Source: Pseudomonadota bacterium (lineage in GTDB: Bacteria > Pseudomonadota > Gammaproteobacteria > Burkholderiales > Rhodocyclaceae). Taken from it: a DNA stretch of 57,341 nucleotides. Positions 24,876 to 34,054 of this stretch are shown here, one piece after another (the first letter of the stretch is position 1; every line of letters starts with the position of its first letter). Both the position numbers and the translations under genes were made by a program. The notes below the pieces were generated by a model. That model saw only the letters and a list, made by a program, of their open reading frames with translations. It searched no databases and was not told the DNA's origin. The DNA is taken from NCBI GenBank assembly GCA_021849505.1, contig JAJZSW010000005.1, positions 1 to 57,341 of the forward strand, read 5' to 3'.

Positions 24876-25829
24876 TCAGGATCTCGGCGCGCCAGCCAAG
24901 GTCAGGGCAAGGCTGCCGATCACGCGTTCGAGCTTGCTGGCATAGGCCGGGTCGGTGGCGTAGCCGGCGCGCTGGAGCCCTTGCGCGAAGCTGGCGGCAT
25001 CGCGGCTGCCGACGACCGCGGCATAGCGCGGCGACTGGGCGAGGAGTTGCGCGTAGTCCTGGAACGCTTCGGCATGGGAGCCGTAGGCCCGGAAGCGCTC
25101 GATGCGTTTTTCGGGAATGCCATTCACGTATTCGGTGGTACTCGCTTCGACGACCGCGCCGGTCCAGCTGGCGCCGGCCTTGATGCCGAACAGGTTGTGG
25201 CTCGGCCGGCCGTCGGCAAAGCGGGGTTCGAACTTGCCCCAGCCGCTTTCGAGCGCGGCATGCCCAACCAGGAACTGCGCCGGGATGCCGGTCGTGCGAC
25301 TGGCTGCGACCGCATGTGGCCAGACGCCAGCCAGAAAAGTCGGCGCTGGCGGGACGGCACTTGCGGCACCCTCGATCAGGCTGGGGCGGACAGGGCTACC
25401 TTCGAGCGGAATTGCGGGCGGCGGTTTACCGCCATCCGGCAACGGGTAAGCACGCGGAACATTAAACGGCATCGAGCGCAGGGGCGGCGCCAGCGGAAAG
25501 CCTTCTTCCCCACTCAGTGACTGCGGCGCAGCAGCACGCGACAACTGCCTTTCGATCACCGCGGCCAGGCCGGTACCTCCCTTGGCCGCCATCGCCTGGG
25601 CCAGTTGGGAATCGAGTAATTCCTGGTAGAAGCGGGTCTGGTCGCTGTCGAATGGTCCGGTCTGGGGCGTCGCGGCGCGCATCGACTTGAGCACCATCTG
25701 CAGGAACACCGCCTCGAACTGCCGGGCGGTAGCCTTCAGGGCTTCCGGATCGTCCTTGCGCAGATCGGTCTTGATCTTCGCGAGTGCCTGGACATCGAAA
25801 ACGGAGGGGGTCGGCGTGCCGGATATCAT
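24876..25829 (-). CDS. flgJ: rod-scaffold and peptidoglycan hydrolase FlgJ
   Basis: Caps the growing rod and cuts peptidoglycan to let it pass. 317 residues from the ATG at 25829 (an in-frame start at 25883 adds a non-conserved stretch). Domain 1 (about 1-105) is the rod-binding domain (ARQFEAVFLQMVLKSMRAATP; FYQELLDSQLAQAMA). A linker of about 60 residues contains the 24-bp repeat as AVPPAPTF. Domain 2 (about 170-310) is the glucosaminidase domain (TGIPAQFLVGHAALESGWGK, with the catalytic Glu). Both activities look intact. Confidence 0.95.
   Translation of the reverse strand: MISGTPTPSVFDVQALAKIKTDLRKDDPEALKATARQFEAVFLQMVLKSMRAATPQTGPFDSDQTRFYQELLDSQLAQAMAAKGGTGLAAVIERQLSRAAAPQSLSGEEGFPLAPPLRSMPFNVPRAYPLPDGGKPPPAIPLEGSPVRPSLIEGAASAVPPAPTFLAGVWPHAVAASRTTGIPAQFLVGHAALESGWGKFEPRFADGRPSHNLFGIKAGASWTGAVVEASTTEYVNGIPEKRIERFRAYGSHAEAFQDYAQLLAQSPRYAAVVGSRDAASFAQGLQRAGYATDPAYASKLERVIGSLALTLAGAPRS
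25336..25359 (+). repeat. 24-bp interspersed repeat, copy 6 (in flgJ)
   Basis: Exact match to the consensus. Read on the minus strand as Ala-Val-Pro-Pro-Ala-Pro-Thr-Phe in the inter-domain linker of FlgJ. Confidence 0.9.
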
Positions 25830-25895
25830 GACCCGATAGACTGCCTTGTCAGTGCCACGCAGGTCGGCGGAACATGCCGGCAATTCATGCCGTAA

Positions 25896-27014
25896 TCAGA
25901 TGATCTCCAGTTCGGCGCGCAGCGAACCGGACATCTTCATCGCCTGCAGGATGGCAATCAGGTCCTGCGGATTGGCGCCGATGGCATTCAGCGCCTTGAC
26001 CACGTCGGCCAGGTTGGCACCGGCCTGCAGCGCCACCAGGGCGCGTTCTTCCTGCCTGATGTCGATCGTTGCGTTCGTCACGCCTGCGGTCTGGCCGCCC
26101 GAGAAGGGGCCGGGCTGACTCACCCGGTTGTCGGCACTCACCGAAACGGACAGATTGCCATGAGCGACGGCGCAGGCATCAATGGTCACAGCCTGGTTCA
26201 TCACGATCGATCCGGTACGCGCATTGACGATCACTTTCGCGGGCATCTGCATCGGCGTCACGGTGAGATTTTCGACCGCGCCGAGGAAAGCGACGCGGGC
26301 GTCGGGGGAGGCAGGCAAGCGCACATGCACCTGACGGCCGTCGACCGCGCTGGCCGTGCCGGCACCCATCGCATTATTGATGGCCATCACCAGGCGCTGC
26401 GCCGTGCCGAAATCGCTGCGATGCAATTCGAAGCTGGCGATATCGCCCTGTCCAACCGTCATCGGTACTTCGCGCTCGACCGTGGCGCCATTGACGATGC
26501 GTCCGGCCGACAGGTGATTGACCGTGGTCTTCGAACCAGCGCCGGCAGCGCCGGCGCCCACCACCACGACGTTGCCTTGCGCCAGCGCATAGACGTTGCC
26601 GTCGGCGCCTTTCAGGGGCGTCATCACCAGCGTGCCGCCGCGCAGCGACTTGGCGTTGCCGATCGAGGAAACGGTCACGTCGAGCGGCTGGCCGGTACGG
26701 GCGAAGGGCGGCAGGTCGGCCGTCACCATCACCGCAGCGACGTTCTTGAGCTGCAGCGACTGGCCAGGCGGGAGCGTCACGCCGAGGCGCGACAGCATGT
26801 TGATCATGCTCTGCACCGTGAAGGGTGTCTGCGTCGTCTGGTCGCCCGTGCCGTCGAGGCCGACCACCACCCCGTAGCCGACCAGCTGGTTGCTGCGCAC
26901 GCCGGCGATCGATGCGATCTCCTTGATGCGCTGCTCGGCGCGCGCGGCGTCCGAGACCAGCAGGGCTGCGAACAGCCACATCATGCCGATCAGGATTTTG
27001 TGTACGGTGCTCAT
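25896..27014 (-). CDS. flgI: flagellar P-ring protein FlgI
   Basis: Periplasmic ring around the rod. 372 residues with a signal peptide (ILIGMMWLFAALLVSDAARA), the conserved start of the mature protein (QRIKEIASIAGVRSNQLVGYG), VVGLDGTGDQTTQTPFT, and the C-terminal LQAGANLADVVKALNAIGANPQDLIAILQ. Normal length. Part of the flgB-flgJ minus-strand operon. Confidence 0.97.
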   Translation of the reverse strand: MSTVHKILIGMMWLFAALLVSDAARAEQRIKEIASIAGVRSNQLVGYGVVVGLDGTGDQTTQTPFTVQSMINMLSRLGVTLPPGQSLQLKNVAAVMVTADLPPFARTGQPLDVTVSSIGNAKSLRGGTLVMTPLKGADGNVYALAQGNVVVVGAGAAGAGSKTTVNHLSAGRIVNGATVEREVPMTVGQGDIASFELHRSDFGTAQRLVMAINNAMGAGTASAVDGRQVHVRLPASPDARVAFLGAVENLTVTPMQMPAKVIVNARTGSIVMNQAVTIDACAVAHGNLSVSVSADNRVSQPGPFSGGQTAGVTNATIDIRQEERALVALQAGANLADVVKALNAIGANPQDLIAILQAMKMSGSLRAELEII

Positions 27015-27026
27015 GTCAATGCTTTT

Positions 27027-27692
27027 TCAGAATGGCAGGAAACTGAGGAAGAATCGCCCAAGCCAGCCCATGACCTGGGCCGAATCAAGAAAGCCATTGG
27101 CCTTGTATTCGATGCGCGCATCCGCCACTTGCGTGGACGCCACCGTGTTCGCAGCCGTGATCGTCATTGGATTCACCACGCCGGAGAAGCGGATGAATTC
27201 CTCGCCCTCCTTCAGGCCGATCTGCTTCTCGCCCGAGACCAGCAGGTTGCCGTTGGGATAAACCTCGATCACCGTCACCGTCAGCGTGCCGATGAAATTG
27301 TTCGAAGAAGTGTTTTCCCCCTTGCCCTCGAAGGCCGTACTGCTGTTGGCCGCGAGCGTCGTGCCCTGGAAGCTCTTCAGCGGCAGGCCGGCAATGGTCG
27401 GGACGCCGAGCGACATGTCGCTGCTGCGATCCGCCTTGGTGTCCGACTTTTTCGCCGCCGCGGTCTTTTCCGTGATGTTGATGGTGATCGTGTCACCGAC
27501 GAGGCGCGCGCGCCGGTCCTCGAACAGCGGCCGCGCGGTGGCGACGTTGTAGATGCTGCCGTTGGCCGGGGCTGCAGCCTGGCGGGCTTCCGGCCGGACG
27601 GTCATGGGTTGGTGTACCGCGGTCGCGGGCGTCGTCGTGACGCACCCGGAGAGCAGGGACACGGACGACAGCAGCAGCAGGAAGGTCTTCAT
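27027..27692 (-). CDS. flgH: flagellar L-ring lipoprotein FlgH
   Basis: Outer-membrane ring. 221 residues from the ATG at 27692 (TTG/GTG-type extension to 27707 possible). Lipoprotein signal MKTFLLLLSSVSLLSGC, lipobox LLSGC. Mature part has family motifs: GSIYNVATARPLFEDRRARLVGD and FIGTLTVTVIEVYPNGNLLV, VSGEKQIGLKEGEEFIRFSG. Complete. Confidence 0.96.
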   Translation of the reverse strand: MKTFLLLLSSVSLLSGCVTTTPATAVHQPMTVRPEARQAAAPANGSIYNVATARPLFEDRRARLVGDTITINITEKTAAAKKSDTKADRSSDMSLGVPTIAGLPLKSFQGTTLAANSSTAFEGKGENTSSNNFIGTLTVTVIEVYPNGNLLVSGEKQIGLKEGEEFIRFSGVVNPMTITAANTVASTQVADARIEYKANGFLDSAQVMGWLGRFFLSFLPF

Positions 27693-27711
27693 GGCCAGTC
27701 TCACCATTGCA

Positions 27712-28494
27712 TTAGAGTTGCGTCAGACGGCCGAGCATGGCATCGGAGGTCTGCACCGCCTTCGAATTCATCTCGTAGGCGCGTTGGGTCTGGATCATGG
27801 TCACCAGCTCTTCCGCGACATTGACGTTGGAGGTTTCGACCATGCCCTGGTTGATCAGTCCGGCGCCGTTGCTGCCCGGCGTGTTCGGCGTCGGCGTGCC
27901 GCTCGATGCCGTTTCGACATACAGATTTTCGCCGACGCTTTGCAGGCCGCCGTTGTTGATGAAGGTCGCGAGCTGGACATTGCCGATCGTGGTGGGCGCG
28001 GGCTGGCCGGCCAGGGTGATCGACACGATGCCGTCGCGGCTGACGGTCACGCTGACCGCATCGGACGGGATCGTGATCGCCGGCGAGAGCGGATACCCGC
28101 TGGAGGTGACGATCTGGCCGGTGCTGTCGCGCTGGAAGGCGCCGTCCCGCGTATAGGCGAGCGTGCCGTCCGGCATCTGGATCTGGAAGAAGCCCTGGCC
28201 GTTGATCGCCATGTCGAGCGGATTCTCGGTGCGCTGCAGGCTGCCCTGGGTATGGATGTGCTCGGTGGCGACGGTGCGCACGCCCACGCCCAGCAACAGC
28301 CCCGAGGGAATCTGCGTCTGCTGCGTCGACTGCGCGCCGGGCTGGCGCATGTTCTGGTAGAGCAGATCCTCGAACACCGCGCGCTGGCGCTTGTAGCCGT
28401 TGGTGCTGACGTTGGCCAGGTTGTGAGAAATGACATCGAGGTTGGTCTGCTGGGCGTCGAGGCCGGTCTTGGCAATCCAGAGGGAGCGGATCAT
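27712..28494 (-). CDS. flgG: distal rod protein FlgG
   Basis: Major distal-rod subunit, 260 residues. N-terminal [20 protein letters not shown] followed by [20 protein letters not shown], and C-terminal [20 protein letters not shown] with [20 protein letters not shown], both diagnostic. The FlgG-specific stretch ([15 protein letters not shown]-like loop) that straightens the rod relative to the hook is present as [18 protein letters not shown]. Twelve bases after flgF. Confidence 0.97.
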   Translation of the reverse strand: MIRSLWIAKTGLDAQQTNLDVISHNLANVSTNGYKRQRAVFEDLLYQNMRQPGAQSTQQTQIPSGLLLGVGVRTVATEHIHTQGSLQRTENPLDMAINGQGFFQIQMPDGTLAYTRDGAFQRDSTGQIVTSSGYPLSPAITIPSDAVSVTVSRDGIVSITLAGQPAPTTIGNVQLATFINNGGLQSVGENLYVETASSGTPTPNTPGSNGAGLINQGMVETSNVNVAEELVTMIQTQRAYEMNSKAVQTSDAMLGRLTQL

Positions 28495-28506
28495 TTTTCT
28501 GTCCTT

Positions 28507-29262
28507 TTATCGCGGCGCGAGCACCTGGGTGGCGGCGCGGTCGTTGGCTTCGGCGGTGGTGATCATGCGCATCTGCATCTCGAACTGGCGGGCCAGCGCG
28601 ATCATCGCCACCATCTGCTCGACCGGGTTGACGTTGCTGTTTTCGAGATAGCCGGCGGCGATCTTCACGTTGTCGTCCTGCGCGGCCGGGTCGCCGGTAT
28701 TCAGGCGGAACAGGCCGTCCGGCCCGCGCACGAGATCGGCTTCCGGCGGATTCACCAGCTTGATGCGGCCGACCGCATTGACGGTGTTCTGCGCGCCGGT
28801 CTCCGGCACCACCGAAACCGTGCCGTCGCGCTCGATGGTCACGCGCGAGTCGGGCGGAATCGTGATCGGGCCGCCGTCACCCTGCACCGGGATGCCATTC
28901 TTGGTCTGCAGGATGCCATTTTCGGAGGTCTCGAAACTACCCGCCCGCGTGTAGGCTTCGCTGCCATCGGGGAGCGCCAGCGCGACCCAGCCCTTGCCCT
29001 TGACCGCCACATCGAACTGCCCGCCGGTGTACATCAGCGCGCCTTCGCTGAAATCCGAGTGCGTGCTGGCATCGACGGCGAAGGCGCGTGTCGGCAGGGC
29101 CGTCTGCGGCGCGTTGTGGGTCAGCACCTGCGCGGCACGCAGCCGATGCTCCTCGGCGCGATAGCCCTGCGTCGTGACATTGGCAAGGTTGTGCGCCACG
29201 GCGGCCTGGCGCGAGAGCGTGCCGCTGGCGCCGGTCATCGCGGTGTAGATCAGTCGATCCAT
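28507..29262 (-). CDS. flgF: proximal rod protein FlgF
   Basis: Rod subunit, 251 residues: N-terminal DRLIYTAMTGASGTLSRQAAV then AHNLANVTTQGYRAEEH; C-terminal ENSNVNPVEQMVAMIALARQ. Shorter than FlgG and lacking its loop, as expected. Upstream, between flgE and flgF, lies a decayed copy of the 24-bp repeat. Confidence 0.96.
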   Translation of the reverse strand: MDRLIYTAMTGASGTLSRQAAVAHNLANVTTQGYRAEEHRLRAAQVLTHNAPQTALPTRAFAVDASTHSDFSEGALMYTGGQFDVAVKGKGWVALALPDGSEAYTRAGSFETSENGILQTKNGIPVQGDGGPITIPPDSRVTIERDGTVSVVPETGAQNTVNAVGRIKLVNPPEADLVRGPDGLFRLNTGDPAAQDDNVKIAAGYLENSNVNPVEQMVAMIALARQFEMQMRMITTAEANDRAATQVLAPR

Positions 29263-29279
29263 TTATCTGCCGCTCATCT

Positions 29280-29303
29280 AGCCGTGTTATCAGCGCCGAC
29301 TAT
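29280..29303 (-). repeat. decayed 24-bp repeat between flgE and flgF
   Basis: About 17 of 24: the core AGTCGGCGCTG and the end ACGGC are kept. It begins at the flgE stop codon region, like other copies that sit on stop codons. Confidence 0.5.
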
Positions 29304-30865
29304 CAGCGCAGGTTGACCAGCGTCTGCAGGATCGAATCCTGCGTCTTGATGGTCTGGGCGTTGGCCTGGTACTGGCGCTGGTAGGTGATCATGTCCACCA
29401 GCTCCTTGGTCAGGTCGACGTTCGATTCCTCGACCGCCGCCGACTGGATCACGCCCAGCGAACCCGAACCCGGCACGCCGACCAGCGGCTGGCCCGAATC
29501 GGCTGTCTCCCCCCACTGGTTGTTGCCGAGCGAGGTCAGGCCGTTCGGATTGTTGAAATTGCCGAGCACGACCTGCGCGAGGTCGCGTGTCTGGCCATTG
29601 CTGTAACGGCCCTGTACGGTTCCGTCGGCGGCAACGCTCAGTCCGGACAGCCGGCCTGATGTATAGCCGTCCTGGGCGATGCTATTGACGCCGAAAATGT
29701 TGCCGTACTGTGTCGAGCCCGTCAGGTTCAGGTTGAAAATCAGCGGCGATACGGCCCCCGTGTTGATGACATGGGACTGCGGGATGCTGCCCGCGGCCGG
29801 CGCGATCAATGCACCGGTGGTACTGAAGCTCAGCACCGTCGGACCCACTGCGGCCCCGCCATCCATGTTGGTGTAAAGATCCCAGGTGTTGCCGGCGGTC
29901 TTGCGGAAATACAGCGAGAGCAGATGCGGGTTGCCCAGTGAATCGAACACCGTCGCGGAAGTCGAACTGGTATACGTGGTTGGGTCTCCGACGTTGAAGG
30001 CGGACGCGCCGGCGACAGTGACCGGCGCCGAGCCGAGCAGGTCGGTCGCACCGTTGCCGCCCGTCACCGCCACGGTCGAGGTCGCACCGGTGCTGTTCGA
30101 AGTGATCACGAGCGTGCCGGTGGCCGCGCTGACGGTCACGGATCTGCCGGCAGCGCTGATCGTTCCATTGGTATTGATGGCGGTCTGCACTGCCGTGGCG
30201 AGTGCTGCGGCACTTCCATAGGGAGCACCTGGTGGAATGGTTACCGCGGCAGCCGTGCCATCGACCACGATATTGATCGTGTCGTTGGTACCGGCGGCGA
30301 TCGTCAGGTTCGGCGCGGATGACCCGGTCAGGGTGCCGTTCGGCGCAAATACCGGTTTTCGCGAATCCAGGTTCAAACCGATCTCGAGCCCGGTTCCCCC
30401 CACACTCCCTCCCGTCGCCTGGGGCTGGAGGTCGGACGTATTGATGAAAATCTCGGCAGGTGTGGAGGGAACGATGACGTTGTTGGCGTTGGCCAGATAG
30501 CCGGTCAGCCGGGCGCCGTTCGCATTCACGATGTAGCCATCCTTGTCGACATTGAACTGGCCATTGCGCGTCCAGGTGATCGCCCCGTTGTTGCTGAGCC
30601 GATAGAAGCCGGCGCCGTTGATCGCCAGATCCAGCGCATTGTTGGTCACCGTGATGTTGCCCTGGGTGAATTGCTGGTTGATGCCGGCAACCGCGGTGCC
30701 GATGCCGATCTGGCTGCCGCTGCCGAGCGACGCGGCAAACACGTCGGCAAAAGCCGCATTGGCGGACTTGAAACCGACCGTGCCGGAGTTGGCGATGTTG
30801 TTGCCGACCGAGTCGAGCGCCTTCGATGATGCGCTCAGTCCGCTCAAGCCCTGTTGAAAACTCAT
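29303..30865 (-). CDS. flgE: flagellar hook protein FlgE
   Basis: Hook subunit. 520 residues from the ATG at 30865 (MSFQQGLSGLSASSKALDSV); a longer frame to 30928 lacks family similarity. N-terminal GNNIANSGTVGFKSANAAFADV and C-terminal VEESNVDLTKELVDMITYQR, QYQANAQTIKTQDSILQTLV are diagnostic. The middle is Thr/Ala/Asn-rich and about 120 residues longer than in enteric FlgE, a variable surface domain. Confidence 0.97.
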   Translation of the reverse strand: MSFQQGLSGLSASSKALDSVGNNIANSGTVGFKSANAAFADVFAASLGSGSQIGIGTAVAGINQQFTQGNITVTNNALDLAINGAGFYRLSNNGAITWTRNGQFNVDKDGYIVNANGARLTGYLANANNVIVPSTPAEIFINTSDLQPQATGGSVGGTGLEIGLNLDSRKPVFAPNGTLTGSSAPNLTIAAGTNDTINIVVDGTAAAVTIPPGAPYGSAAALATAVQTAINTNGTISAAGRSVTVSAATGTLVITSNSTGATSTVAVTGGNGATDLLGSAPVTVAGASAFNVGDPTTYTSSTSATVFDSLGNPHLLSLYFRKTAGNTWDLYTNMDGGAAVGPTVLSFSTTGALIAPAAGSIPQSHVINTGAVSPLIFNLNLTGSTQYGNIFGVNSIAQDGYTSGRLSGLSVAADGTVQGRYSNGQTRDLAQVVLGNFNNPNGLTSLGNNQWGETADSGQPLVGVPGSGSLGVIQSAAVEESNVDLTKELVDMITYQRQYQANAQTIKTQDSILQTLVNLR

Positions 30866-30878
30866 TGCGTCACTCCTG

Positions 30879-31550
30879 TCAAAGAATTTGTTTGACGTCG
30901 GCCATGGTGAATGCACCAAGCGTGCCAACGTCGAGAGTCAATCCATTCGTATTGCGGGTTACCGACTGGACAAGGCCATAAGCCAACGCATTCGCTGACG
31001 ATGTATTCGCTCCGCTCTTGGCGCTGATGCTATAGCTGTAGTTGCCGGTGGCCGCCTGGGCGCCGCTGTCGGCCTTGCCGTCCCAGACGAAAGGATGGAT
31101 GCCGGCGGCCAGCGCGCCGAGATTCAGCGTACGCACGACCAGACCGCTGCCGTCCTTGATCGTGACCGTCGCCTCGTCCGCCGCCGTGGCCAGCTCGAAA
31201 CCACCGATGCCGCCCTGCTCGCCGAGCGTCATGCTGGAGCCCGGCACCAGCACACCGCGGTTGACGAGTGCCGCCGCTTCCATCGCCTGCGAGTCGTCCA
31301 TTCCGGAGAGCAGCTTCTGCAGCGTGGCGTTGAGCTTTTCGATGCCATTGACGGTGCTGATCTGCGCGAGCTGCGAGGTCAGTTGCGCGTTGTCGAGCGG
31401 GTTGAGCGGATCCTGGTTCTTCAGTTGCGTCGTCAGCAGGGTCAGGAAGCGGTTCTCCGCCTCGTTCATGACGGAGGTGCTCTTCTTGTCCGTCCGGGTG
31501 CCCAGGGCGGCGTAGATCGATTCGGCGGGATTGGCGGCGACTGTCGTCAT
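30879..31550 (-). CDS. flgD: hook-cap protein FlgD
   Basis: Scaffold at the tip of the growing hook. 223 residues: N-terminal EAENRFLTLLTTQLKNQDPLNPLDNAQLTSQLAQIST motif region, a FLN-type beta domain (VTIKDGSGLVVRTLNLGALAAGIHPFVWDG) and a Tudor-like strand pair at the C-terminus. Thirteen bases before flgE. Confidence 0.96.
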   Translation of the reverse strand: MTTVAANPAESIYAALGTRTDKKSTSVMNEAENRFLTLLTTQLKNQDPLNPLDNAQLTSQLAQISTVNGIEKLNATLQKLLSGMDDSQAMEAAALVNRGVLVPGSSMTLGEQGGIGGFELATAADEATVTIKDGSGLVVRTLNLGALAAGIHPFVWDGKADSGAQAATGNYSYSISAKSGANTSSANALAYGLVQSVTRNTNGLTLDVGTLGAFTMADVKQIL

Positions 31551-31565
31551 GGTGGGTTACCTCTC

Positions 31566-31967
31566 TTATTGTCCGATCGCCAGCGTTTTCATCATCAGTT
31601 GCTTGGCGGTATTCATCACTTCGGCGTTGGTCTGGTAGGCACGCGAGGCGGAAATCATGTTGACCATTTCCTCGACCACATTCACGTTGGGCAACGATAC
31701 ATAGCCCTTCTCGTCGGCGGCCGGGTTCGCCGGGTCGTACTGCATGCGCAAGGGCGCGGCGCTTTCGACCACCTGCGTGACGCGCACGCCGACACCGCCG
31801 CCTTCCACCGGCATCGCCTTGAACACGACCTGCTTGGCGCGATAGGGCTGGCCATCCGACCCGACGACACTGTCGGCGTTGGCCAGGTTGCTCGCCACCG
31901 CATTGAGGCGGGCGGATTGCGCGGTCAGCGCGGAACCGGCGATGGCAAAGATTCTGAAGTCGCTCAT
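31566..31967 (-). CDS. flgC: proximal rod protein FlgC
   Basis: Rod subunit, 133 residues: [40 protein letters not shown], and the C-terminal [20 protein letters not shown] are family signatures. Five bases after flgB. Confidence 0.97.
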   Translation of the reverse strand: MSDFRIFAIAGSALTAQSARLNAVASNLANADSVVGSDGQPYRAKQVVFKAMPVEGGGVGVRVTQVVESAAPLRMQYDPANPAADEKGYVSLPNVNVVEEMVNMISASRAYQTNAEVMNTAKQLMMKTLAIGQ

Positions 31968-31972
31968 ATTTT

Positions 31973-32389
31973 TTACTGACCCTGGATGGCGCGTTGCAAG
32001 CCTTCGAAGCGCTTGTTGACGAACAAGATCAGCGCTTCGAGCTGGAGGGCATTTTCGGCGAAGGCAGCACGCTCGACATCCATGTTCACCGTGTTGCCAT
32101 CGACGGCGCCCTGATATTCGGTCCGGTGCTTCACCGCGCCACTGTGCGCCGGCTCGCCATTGCCGCCGAAATGTCCGGCCTGCGTGCGCGCCAGCGTGAC
32201 CGGCTGGACCGTCGGAACACCGCGCCCGCCCATGGCGGCTTGCAGCGCCCCCTTGAAATCGACGTCGCGGGCCTTGTAGTGCGGCGTGTCCGCGTTGGCG
32301 ATGTTCGAGGCCAGCAGCTCCTGCCGGTAGCCACGGATATTCATGGCATTGCGGAGAGCGCTCAGGTCCTGGTCAAGTCGGTCGATCAT
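31973..32389 (-). CDS. flgB: proximal rod protein FlgB
   Basis: Innermost rod subunit, 138 residues, with the FlgB pattern [20 protein letters not shown] and [10 protein letters not shown]. First gene of the flgB-flgJ operon; a sigma-54 promoter lies about 40-55 bases upstream. Divergent from flgA across 202 bases that hold the promoter and a cluster of CGGCAA/TTGCC half-sites. Confidence 0.97.
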   Translation of the reverse strand: MIDRLDQDLSALRNAMNIRGYRQELLASNIANADTPHYKARDVDFKGALQAAMGGRGVPTVQPVTLARTQAGHFGGNGEPAHSGAVKHRTEYQGAVDGNTVNMDVERAAFAENALQLEALILFVNKRFEGLQRAIQGQ

Positions 32390-32425
32390 GTCGGTTGGCG
32401 AAAAGAAGGTTCGGCAGCATGTTTA

Positions 32426-32441
32426 TGCAGCATCCGTGCCA
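32426..32441 (-). promoter_or_regulatory. sigma-54 promoter of flgBCDEFGHIJ
   Basis: Minus strand reads TGGCACGGATGCTGCA: perfect TGGCAC and GG-N10-GC. Expected start of transcription near 32415, about 25 bases before flgB. Confidence 0.75.
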
Positions 32442-32491
32442 TGCCCGTTTTTCCTCGATTTGCCTTGCGACACGGCAGTCTGACGACACTC

Positions 32492-32519
32492 TTGCCGGCA
32501 GAAGCGGCAATTCTTGCCA
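32492..32519. promoter_or_regulatory. cluster of CGGCAA/TTGCCG half-sites between flgB and flgA
   Basis: TTGCCGG at 32492-32498 followed by CGGCAATTCTTGCCA at 32505-32519 (one mismatch in the 6-base arms). Same motif as at fliF, flgK and flhB. About 64 bases upstream of the flgB promoter and 73 bases before the flgA start. Confidence 0.55.
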
Positions 32520-32591
32520 CGGGTGGAAATGAACCGATAAAGCGCCGATACATGGTCGAACCAGAGCAGGGAATCGTGCTCCAATGCCTTC

Positions 32592-33272
32592 ATGCGTACT
32601 TTGCTATTTCTGTTGACTGGCATCCTTCTGATCCTCCCTGTACATGCCCGGCAGGATCCCGCCCCGGTAAAGAAAGCGATCGAGAACTGGCTGAAGGTCC
32701 AGACCAAGGGTCTGCCCGGTCAGGTCAGCTGGGAGGTCGGCGGACTCGATCCCGGCAACCAGCTCGGTCCCTGCGGCAGCTTCGACATCTCACGGCCGGC
32801 CGGCGCGCGGCCCTGGGGGCGTACCAACGTCGTCGTGCGCTGCCTCGGCGAAGCCGGCTGGCGCGTCCATGTACCGGTGCATGTCCGCGTCAAGGCCGAC
32901 TACCTGATCAGCGCCCGACCGATCCCGCAGGGACAGGTGGTATCCGCCGACGATCTCGCCACCGAGCTGGGAGACCTTTCCGAACTCCCCGGCAGCATCC
33001 TGACCGATGCCGTCCTAGCCGTCGGCAAGGTCGCGGCCTCATCGATACCGGCGGGACGACCGCTGCGCGCCGACATGCTCAAATCCCAGACCGTGATCCG
33101 GCAGGGGCAGACCGTCAAGGTTGTTTCGCGCGGACCGGGTTTCGCCGTCGCCAACGAAGGTCGGGCGCTCGCCAATGCTCAGGAAGGCCAGGTCGCCCAG
33201 GTCAGGCTGGGTAGCGGCCAAGTCGCCAGCGGCGTGGCAAAGCCGGATGGGACCGTTGAGGTCTCTTACTGA
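32592..33272 (+). CDS. flgA: P-ring assembly chaperone FlgA
   Basis: Periplasmic chaperone for FlgI. 226 residues: signal peptide (MRTLLFLLTGILLILPVHA), an N-terminal part (APVKKAIENWLKVQTKGLPG), then a SAF domain (LISARPIPQGQVVSADDLAT; DAVLAVGKVAASSIPAGRPL) and the C-terminal VRLGSGQVASGVAKPDGTVEV. I find no convincing sigma-54 box on this strand; GCCGATAC at 32544 is a weak sigma-28-like -10. Confidence 0.95.
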   Translation: MRTLLFLLTGILLILPVHARQDPAPVKKAIENWLKVQTKGLPGQVSWEVGGLDPGNQLGPCGSFDISRPAGARPWGRTNVVVRCLGEAGWRVHVPVHVRVKADYLISARPIPQGQVVSADDLATELGDLSELPGSILTDAVLAVGKVAASSIPAGRPLRADMLKSQTVIRQGQTVKVVSRGPGFAVANEGRALANAQEGQVAQVRLGSGQVASGVAKPDGTVEVSY

Positions 33273-33336
33273 TTTATGCCTATAATCATGCATCTATGAA
33301 TTCACGGCCGACATGTTCCAATTTGCGATGTCTGCC

Positions 33337-33363
33337 TCAGGTTTTTGCCCGGACTGCCGTAAA
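33337..33363 (+). promoter_or_regulatory. candidate sigma-28 (FliA) promoter of flgM-flgN
   Basis: TCAGGTTT, 11 bases, GCCGTAAA: six of eight matches in each half to the TAAAGTTT / GCCGATAA consensus with correct spacing, 34 bases before flgM. A sigma-70-like TATAAT also occurs near 33283. Confidence 0.45.
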
Positions 33364-33396
33364 TGATGCAAAGAAAGCCGCCAAAGGATCATTAAC

Positions 33397-33696
33397 GTGA
33401 AAATTACCAGCACCCTCCCCGCCGTCGGCTCTGCCGGCGGCAACGGTTCCGTCCGGGGACCCAATTCCGCCGCGGCAAGCGAGAAAGCCGCAGGTACCGC
33501 TTCAGGCGAACGTGTCGACATCTCCTCCCTGTCGGCCCGGCTGCAGGAAGTCGGTGCCGGCGAAGCCCCCGTCGATGCCCAGAAAGTCGCTGAAATCAAG
33601 CAGGCCATCGCCGCAGGTCGCTTCCAGATCAATCCGGAACGCATTGCCGACGGTTTGCTGAACAGCGTGCGGGAAATGCTGACCGCCAAGCGCTAG
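33397..33696 (+). CDS. flgM: anti-sigma-28 factor FlgM
   Basis: Binds FliA until the hook is finished and FlgM is exported. 99 residues: an unstructured N-terminus with the usual SSAAASEKAAGTASGERVDISSLSARLQ-like segment and the conserved FliA-binding helices VAEIKQAIAAGRFQINPERI, ADGLLNSVREMLTAK. The linker VGAGEAP resembles the peptide of the 24-bp repeat, but the DNA match is poor. The stop codon overlaps the flgN start by one base. Confidence 0.95.
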   Translation: MKITSTLPAVGSAGGNGSVRGPNSAAASEKAAGTASGERVDISSLSARLQEVGAGEAPVDAQKVAEIKQAIAAGRFQINPERIADGLLNSVREMLTAKR

Positions 33697-34040
33697 TGTC
33701 CGCCAAAGAATCGCTGCAAGTCTTTGTCGATATCCTGCGCCGCGAGCAGGACGCGCTCGCCAGGGGCGATATCGATGCCCTGCCGCCCCTGATCGCCGAA
33801 AAAACCGCGCTTGCCGAGCGACTGAACCAGATTTCTGCTACCGAAGCCGCTCAGTACCGCGATCTAGTCAGCGAAGCCAGCGCCCTGAACGAGGCCAATG
33901 GCAAGCTCATCGCCTTGCGCCTCCAGCATAACCAGCAGGCGCTGAATGTCCTGCTGGCCGCGGCGAACACCGTCGCAACCTACGGTCCCGACGGCCAGCA
34001 GCAGTCCGGCGTCGGCAGCCGGATCCTGGGCAAAGCCTAA
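33696..34040 (+). CDS. flgN: FlgK/FlgL export chaperone FlgN
   Basis: Cytoplasmic chaperone for the two junction proteins. 114 residues, helical, with the FlgN pattern LQVFVDILRREQDALARGDI and LPPLIAEKTALAERLNQI. GTG start overlapping the flgM stop. Convergent with motD, 14 bases apart, with no clear terminator. Confidence 0.93.
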   Translation: MSAKESLQVFVDILRREQDALARGDIDALPPLIAEKTALAERLNQISATEAAQYRDLVSEASALNEANGKLIALRLQHNQQALNVLLAAANTVATYGPDGQQQSGVGSRILGKA

Positions 34041-34054
34041 ACCCGCTTTGACGC

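Noticed and set aside
32544-32551. GCCGATAC upstream of flgA as a sigma-28 promoter
   Set aside because: The -35 half at the proper distance matches only two of four bases.
33543-33566. VGAGEAP in FlgM, similar to the repeat peptide KVGAGGTA
   Set aside because: The DNA matches the consensus poorly beyond the first dozen bases; kept only as a remark in the flgM entry.
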